Below are positions 60,491-64,000 of a DNA stretch of 64,000 nucleotides, piece after piece. This DNA is from Streptomyces sp. NBC_00223. Its GTDB lineage: Bacteria; Actinomycetota; Actinomycetes; Streptomycetales; Streptomycetaceae. The notes beneath the pieces were generated by a model. The model searched no databases and was not told the DNA's origin. It saw nothing but the letters and a program-made list of their open reading frames with translations. How positions within the stretch are numbered: the stretch's first letter is position 1; every line of letters begins with the position of its first letter. The DNA lies in NCBI RefSeq assembly GCF_036199905.1, contig NZ_CP108109.1, forward strand, positions 2,899,501 through 2,963,500, written 5' to 3'. A program made the translations under genes and the position numbers.

Positions 60491-61234
60491 ATGCGCAAGA
60501 CCCGTCTGGCCGCCGCCGCAGTGCTGCCCGCGCTGCTGCTCGTCGCCGCGTGCTCCTCGAACTCCTCCGACCACAAAGGGAAGTCCGACGCCACGTCGTC
60601 CGCCTCGTCGGTGCTCAGCGGCAAGGCGCCGCTGACCAAGGCCCAGTTGACCAGCGCGCTGGTCACCGAGACGGATGTGCCGGGCTGGGTGATCCAGGTC
60701 TCGCAGACCGACGACGCCACCGACTCCCCCGACGGCTCGGACGACGCCACGCTCGTGGCCGACAAGCCCGACTGCCAGCCGCTGGCCGACATCACCAGCA
60801 GCAAGCCGACGATCCACCGGATGGCCTTCGTCGGCGCGGCCTTCGCCAAGACCACCACGGCGGCCACCCCGGAGGAGGTCAACCAGATGCTGGTGGCCAG
60901 CCACGCGCCGGGCGACGCGCAGAAGGTCATGGACTCGGTGAAGGTGTCGCTGAAGACCTGCACCGGGTTCACCGGGGTCGACAACAGCGGGACCAGGACG
61001 CCCTTCACCATCGGCAAGGGCCCGTCGGTCTCGGTGGGCGACGAGTCGGTCTCCTACGTGATGACCGACACCGCGGACAAGGAGACCGGCGCCGCGCTGG
61101 TGACCGTGGTCAAGACCGGAGACACCATCACCGCCTATCTGTCGGTGAAGTCCAAGGGCGGCACGGGCACCTTCCCGTTGGACGTGGCCCGCAAGCAGAG
61201 CGACAAGCTCAAGGCGGTGCTCGCCAAGCGGTGA
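60491..61234 (+). CDS. Lipoprotein, paralogue 1
   Basis: 247 residues. The ATG at 60491 is used; a GTG at 60482 is in frame but too near its purine tract. Lipobox VAAC (Cys21), then Ser/Thr linker, then a conserved domain with LTSALVTETDVPGW, DKPDCQPLADI, SLKTCTGFTGV, VSYVMTDTAD and a C-terminal KQSDKLKAVLA. It shares DKP-x-CQPLAD, LLV/T-x-VV and the C-terminal KQS-x-KL with the gene at 61418, so they are paralogues. The domain resembles extracytoplasmic sensor-like domains of the PknH type; I am not certain. Confidence 0.75.
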   Translation: MRKTRLAAAAVLPALLLVAACSSNSSDHKGKSDATSSASSVLSGKAPLTKAQLTSALVTETDVPGWVIQVSQTDDATDSPDGSDDATLVADKPDCQPLADITSSKPTIHRMAFVGAAFAKTTTAATPEEVNQMLVASHAPGDAQKVMDSVKVSLKTCTGFTGVDNSGTRTPFTIGKGPSVSVGDESVSYVMTDTADKETGAALVTVVKTGDTITAYLSVKSKGGTGTFPLDVARKQSDKLKAVLAKR

Positions 61235-61417
61235 CCCGCCGGCCGTGACCGCGCGAGGAGCGGGCCGCGGGGGAAGGCCGGGCCCGGTGCCGTAAAGTCG
61301 CGCGGCAGCGGGCCGCCCCCGGGACAGCGGGGGCGGACAGGACGCGGCCCCGGGGCCGACGCGGCGGGCACCACGCCGCCGCCCCGGGCACGGACACGAC
61401 ACAGGGGATACGCATCG

Positions 61418-62161
61418 ATGCCGATACGCGCACACAGTCGCCTACTGGCCGGTAGCCGCGGGGGCCCGCCGATCGCCCTGCCCGTCGCGCTGCTGCTGCC
61501 CGCGCTCGCCCTCACCGCGGCCTGCGGCGGGGGCACGAGGAAGCCGGACCGCCCGGTGGCCTCGGGCGAGGTGTCCACCGGCAGGCTCATGCAGGCGCTG
61601 CTCACCTCTTCCGATGTCCCGCACGTCCAGGTGCTCCCGGCCGGTACGACGACCCAGTTGCTGGGCGGACCGCAGACGGCCGACAAGCCGGAGTGCCAAC
61701 CGCTCGCCGACCAGTGGAGCACCCGGCCCAAGCACACCCGGCAGGTCTACACCGGCGGGATGGTCACCGACACCGCGGACCGGGACAAGAACGCCAAGAC
61801 CATCAGCCTTGAGGTGATCGCCTCCTACAAGAAGGGCGAGGCGAAGGACGTCCTCGACGAACTGACCGCCGCCCTGCGCGACTGCCACGGCTACCGGACC
61901 ACCCGCAACGGCGCCACCACGACGTTCGCCGTCGCCCCGGCCACCGCCGCCGGCGGCCCGCTCGGCGACCAGCAGGTCACGTACACCGTCACCGACACCG
62001 CGCTCGGCGCCGCGAAGGCCGTGCTGGTGACCGTGGTCCGCGTCGGCGACGCCACCGCCGCCTACGAGACGGTCCGCGCCGACCACGAACCGGCCGCCCT
62101 GCGCCCGGCGATCGCGCTCAAGCAGTCCGTCAAGCTGCGCGCGGCGGCGAGCAGGCGCTGA
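61418..62161 (+). CDS. Lipoprotein, paralogue 2
   Basis: 247 residues. ATG at 61418 (GGGGATA upstream). Lipobox LTAAC (Cys36). The domain has LLTSSDVPHVQVLP, DKPECQPLADQ, LRDCHGYRTTRN, VTYTVTDTA and KQSVKLRAAA, in the same order as its neighbour. A tandem duplication origin is likely. Both probably sit on the outer membrane face and bind the same class of ligand. Confidence 0.75.
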   Translation: MPIRAHSRLLAGSRGGPPIALPVALLLPALALTAACGGGTRKPDRPVASGEVSTGRLMQALLTSSDVPHVQVLPAGTTTQLLGGPQTADKPECQPLADQWSTRPKHTRQVYTGGMVTDTADRDKNAKTISLEVIASYKKGEAKDVLDELTAALRDCHGYRTTRNGATTTFAVAPATAAGGPLGDQQVTYTVTDTALGAAKAVLVTVVRVGDATAAYETVRADHEPAALRPAIALKQSVKLRAAASRR

Positions 62162-62185
62162 CCTCCGGCGGGCCGGCGGCGGGAG

Positions 62186-62194
62186 TTGTCCACA
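62186..62194. other. Perfect DnaA box (fourth copy)
   Basis: TTGTCCACA on the plus strand, 24 nt past the stop of the second lipoprotein gene. The wider 26-bp repeat is absent. Confidence 0.55.
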
Positions 62195-62276
62195 GGCCCG
62201 GGACCGGGCCCGACGCGACTCTTGCCTCACCCCCTAGGCTGGGGTCATCAGCCAGACGCAGCAGGGGGCAACCGCC

Positions 62277-63287
62277 ATGACGACAGGTCGGCAAGGGCTG
62301 GGAGCACCTCCCGGACCCGGTGCCGGGGGACAGTCCGCGCCACCCAACGCGGCCTACGCGGGACAGGTCGTGCAGTTTCCCGACCCGGTACGGGCGGCCC
62401 GCCACCCGCGGGGGGTATGGGTGGACGACGACGGCCACCCCGACTTCTCGCCGTACGCCCGCGCGGCGGCCGAGATAGCCGAGCCGCCCGAGGGTTTCGG
62501 CATCGACGAACTGCGCCTGACGGACTACGTGTCGGCGAACGCCGCCCTGCACGCCTCGGGCCACGAGCTGTGGGGCAGCCTGTCCCCGGTGGCCACCCCG
62601 CACGGCTGGACCTGGCACCACGTCCACGGCACCCGGCGGCTCGAACTGATCCCGGTCGAGGTCAAGGCGCTGCTGCGGCACCACGGCGGGCTGGCCTCGT
62701 CCGTCGCCGACCACGCCAAGCGCGGCACCCGGCCGCTCCAGGAGACCCGCCCGGTGCACTTCGGGCTGCCCAAGGACCCGCTGGCGGTCACCGAGCAGCA
62801 GGTCCGCGATGTCGAGGAGGAGTTGGGCTACCGGCTGCCCGGCGCCTACCGCACCTTCCTCAAGACGGCCGGCGGCTGCGCGCCCAAGGGCGTCGCGCTC
62901 GACCCGGAGCTGGGCCTGCTGATCGACCAGCCCTTCTTCACCGTCCGCGACGACGCCGCCGTCAACGATTTGGTGTACGTCAACAAGTGCCTGCGGGATC
63001 ATCTGACGAAGGATTATCTGGCGATCGGCTATCTCCAGGGCGGCATCCTCGCCGTCAAGGTGAAGGGCGAGCAGACCGGTTCCGTCTGGTTCTGCGCCTA
63101 TGACGACGAACGCGACGGCGACCGCTGGGACACCCCGGCGGCGCGCGTCGCCGAGCTGCTGCTGCCGTGCGGCGACACGCTCGACGCCTTCCTGCTCCGG
63201 CTGGCGGGCAACCCGCCGGAGCTGGAGACGGTGGCGAACCTGATGGTGGACGGCGGCTTCGCCACCGCTGTTCCGGTGGAGGGGTGA
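62277..63287 (+). CDS. SMI1/KNR4 (SUKH-1) family protein
   Basis: 336 residues. ATG at 62277 with AGGGGGC upstream. A Gly/Pro lead is followed by a large SUKH core with VRDVEEELGYRLPGAYRTFL (the SUKH opening helix pair), AVNDLVYVNKCLRDHL and IGYLQGGILAVKVKGE. The C-terminus is AAARVAELLLPCGDTLDAFLL. SUKH-1 proteins act as immunity or protein-interaction modules. It ends 8 nt before the next start, so it is co-transcribed with the large protein downstream. A link to deaminase-type toxins is inferred from the family and from the SUKH-3/YwqJ pair nearby. Confidence 0.85.
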   Translation: MTTGRQGLGAPPGPGAGGQSAPPNAAYAGQVVQFPDPVRAARHPRGVWVDDDGHPDFSPYARAAAEIAEPPEGFGIDELRLTDYVSANAALHASGHELWGSLSPVATPHGWTWHHVHGTRRLELIPVEVKALLRHHGGLASSVADHAKRGTRPLQETRPVHFGLPKDPLAVTEQQVRDVEEELGYRLPGAYRTFLKTAGGCAPKGVALDPELGLLIDQPFFTVRDDAAVNDLVYVNKCLRDHLTKDYLAIGYLQGGILAVKVKGEQTGSVWFCAYDDERDGDRWDTPAARVAELLLPCGDTLDAFLLRLAGNPPELETVANLMVDGGFATAVPVEG

Positions 63288-63295
63288 GGCGGCCG

Positions 63296-64000
63296 ATGGT
63301 CACTTTCGCGCAGGCGCAGGAGCGCGGGGAGCGCTGGGTCAACGCGGACATGTCCGCGTACGAGACCCGCGAGGTCAAGGTCCGCGAGTTCGACCTCGGG
63401 TTCGTGGTCTGGTCCGAGCCCCGCGAGGACGGCCCGACCACCGACGACGGCTCGGTCCGGCTGGTCATCGCCCGGGACAGCGGCGAGGCCACGCTCTGGC
63501 CCGGCCTGCCGATCGGCGAGCTGATCCGGCGCTACGAGGAGGAGTACGGGACCGTGGCGAACGACGCGGTGCCCGACCCGCCCCAGCGGCTCGACCTGGA
63601 GGCGACCTCCTTCCTGCTGAGCCCCCCGCAGTGGCTCCAGGACGCGGCGGACCGGATGGGCATCCCGGACCGCCGGCCGTCCGCCGCGGGCGGCCCCGCG
63701 GCCCCGGCGCCACAGGAGGTCGCGCCCGCTGCGGGCGGCGGCATCGCCTACCGGCGGCCGGGCGACAGCGCGGCGCCCGCGGCTGCCGCGCGCTCCGGCG
63801 GGATCGACTTCCGGCGCCCGGCGGGCGGAAGCGGCGCGGAGGTCTCCGGCGACGCGGGCCCGGCCGGGTCCGCCGCCCCGGACGGCCCGCCGAGCCCGGC
63901 GCCCGCCTCCGGCGGCGTCGACTACCGGCGGCCCCCCGCCGTGCCCGCGCAGGGCTCGGGCGCGCCCGTGTCCCGGGACGAGGCCCCCGCCGCCGGCGGC
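63296..64000 (+). CDS. Large protein, 3' end outside window; N-terminal SUKH-locus protein with GG-x-x-Y-RRP repeats
   Basis: 235 residues are visible, open to the window end. ATG at 63296 follows the SUKH-1 gene by 8 nt, with GGAGGGGTGAGG upstream. The first ~115 residues (FAQAQERGERWVN ... VVWSEP ... EATLWPGLPIGE ... RRYEEEYG) form a compact N-domain. From ~residue 120 a disordered Ala/Pro/Gly linker has GGGIAYRRPG, SGGIDFRRPA and SGGVDYRRPP repeats. I recall similar N-terminal domains in Streptomyces proteins that end in nucleic-acid deaminase domains, but the C-terminus is not in the window. It is the candidate effector of the SUKH locus. Confidence 0.7.
   Translation, partial: MVTFAQAQERGERWVNADMSAYETREVKVREFDLGFVVWSEPREDGPTTDDGSVRLVIARDSGEATLWPGLPIGELIRRYEEEYGTVANDAVPDPPQRLDLEATSFLLSPPQWLQDAADRMGIPDRRPSAAGGPAAPAPQEVAPAAGGGIAYRRPGDSAAPAAAARSGGIDFRRPAGGSGAEVSGDAGPAGSAAPDGPPSPAPASGGVDYRRPPAVPAQGSGAPVSRDEAPAAGG

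Overview
The window is a high-GC actinobacterial chromosome segment, almost certainly from Streptomyces or a close relative. The evidence is GC-rich third codon positions with long antisense shadow ORFs, frequent GTG starts, GTGA/ATGA stop-start overlaps, mycothiol-type metabolism, sortase-E (LAxTG) anchoring, paired Rpf-type transglycosylases, DasR-like operators at a chitinase gene, and a tRNA-Leu(UAA) gene that matches bldA. Nearly all the DNA is coding. I see no rRNA, insertion sequence, integrase or CRISPR array.

Layout. 0-10.6 kb: the 3' end of a PLP decarboxylase, small membrane proteins, an LAxTG surface protein carrying the only in-frame TTA codon I found, an RpiR regulator, an MMPL/RND exporter and a MatB-like acyl-CoA synthetase. 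11-18.3 kb: cystathionine beta-synthase, an SGNH hydrolase, a thiolase whose 3' end is duplicated, small conserved proteins and a Bax-inhibitor-1 protein. 18.4-24.5 kb: a TPR-like protein diverging from a stand-alone primase-polymerase domain protein, then bldA, a mycothiol-dependent formaldehyde dehydrogenase-like enzyme and a cyclopropane-fatty-acid-synthase family enzyme. 24.6-35.9 kb: NDH-2 under two apparent Rex operators, then the conserved actinobacterial block ppx / DUF501 / divIC-ftsB / eno, two Rpf proteins (one behind a c-di-AMP riboswitch), a P450, mazG and a SurA-like lipoprotein.

36-49 kb is an accessory block between mazG/surA and mfd. It holds a DUF1906 secreted protein, a secreted HNH nuclease, a Ser/Thr kinase coupled to a membrane protein, an HTH-DNA methylase with a HPPF motif where N/D/S-PPF/Y is expected, a two-repeat lipoprotein, an LprG/LolA-like lipoprotein, a DUF2079 membrane protein, a TolB-like propeller, a GH19 chitinase with two DasR-type boxes, and a SnoaL-like protein. 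49-58.8 kb: mfd, a divergent N-acetylmuramoyl-alanine amidase, and a MacB/FtsX-type ABC exporter operon. 59-64 kb: a SUKH-3 protein translationally coupled to a YwqJ-like deaminase, two paralogous lipoproteins, a SMI1/KNR4 (SUKH) protein, and the start of a large protein with repeated GG-x-x-Y/F-RRP linkers running off the window. This last region resembles a polymorphic toxin-immunity locus.

Functional links: cell-wall remodelling (two Rpf proteins, amidase, chitinase, SurA-like protein, LAxTG protein) is wired to c-di-AMP, GlcNAc/DasR and bldA developmental signals. Redox control (Rex) sits on ndh. The eno-divIC-DUF501-ppx and mazG/mfd genes form the conserved backbone. The most interesting items are the bldA gene with a TTA-containing surface-protein gene in the same window, the kinase/methylase block, the SUKH/deaminase cluster, and scattered perfect DnaA boxes, two of them inside a 26-bp duplicated sequence.
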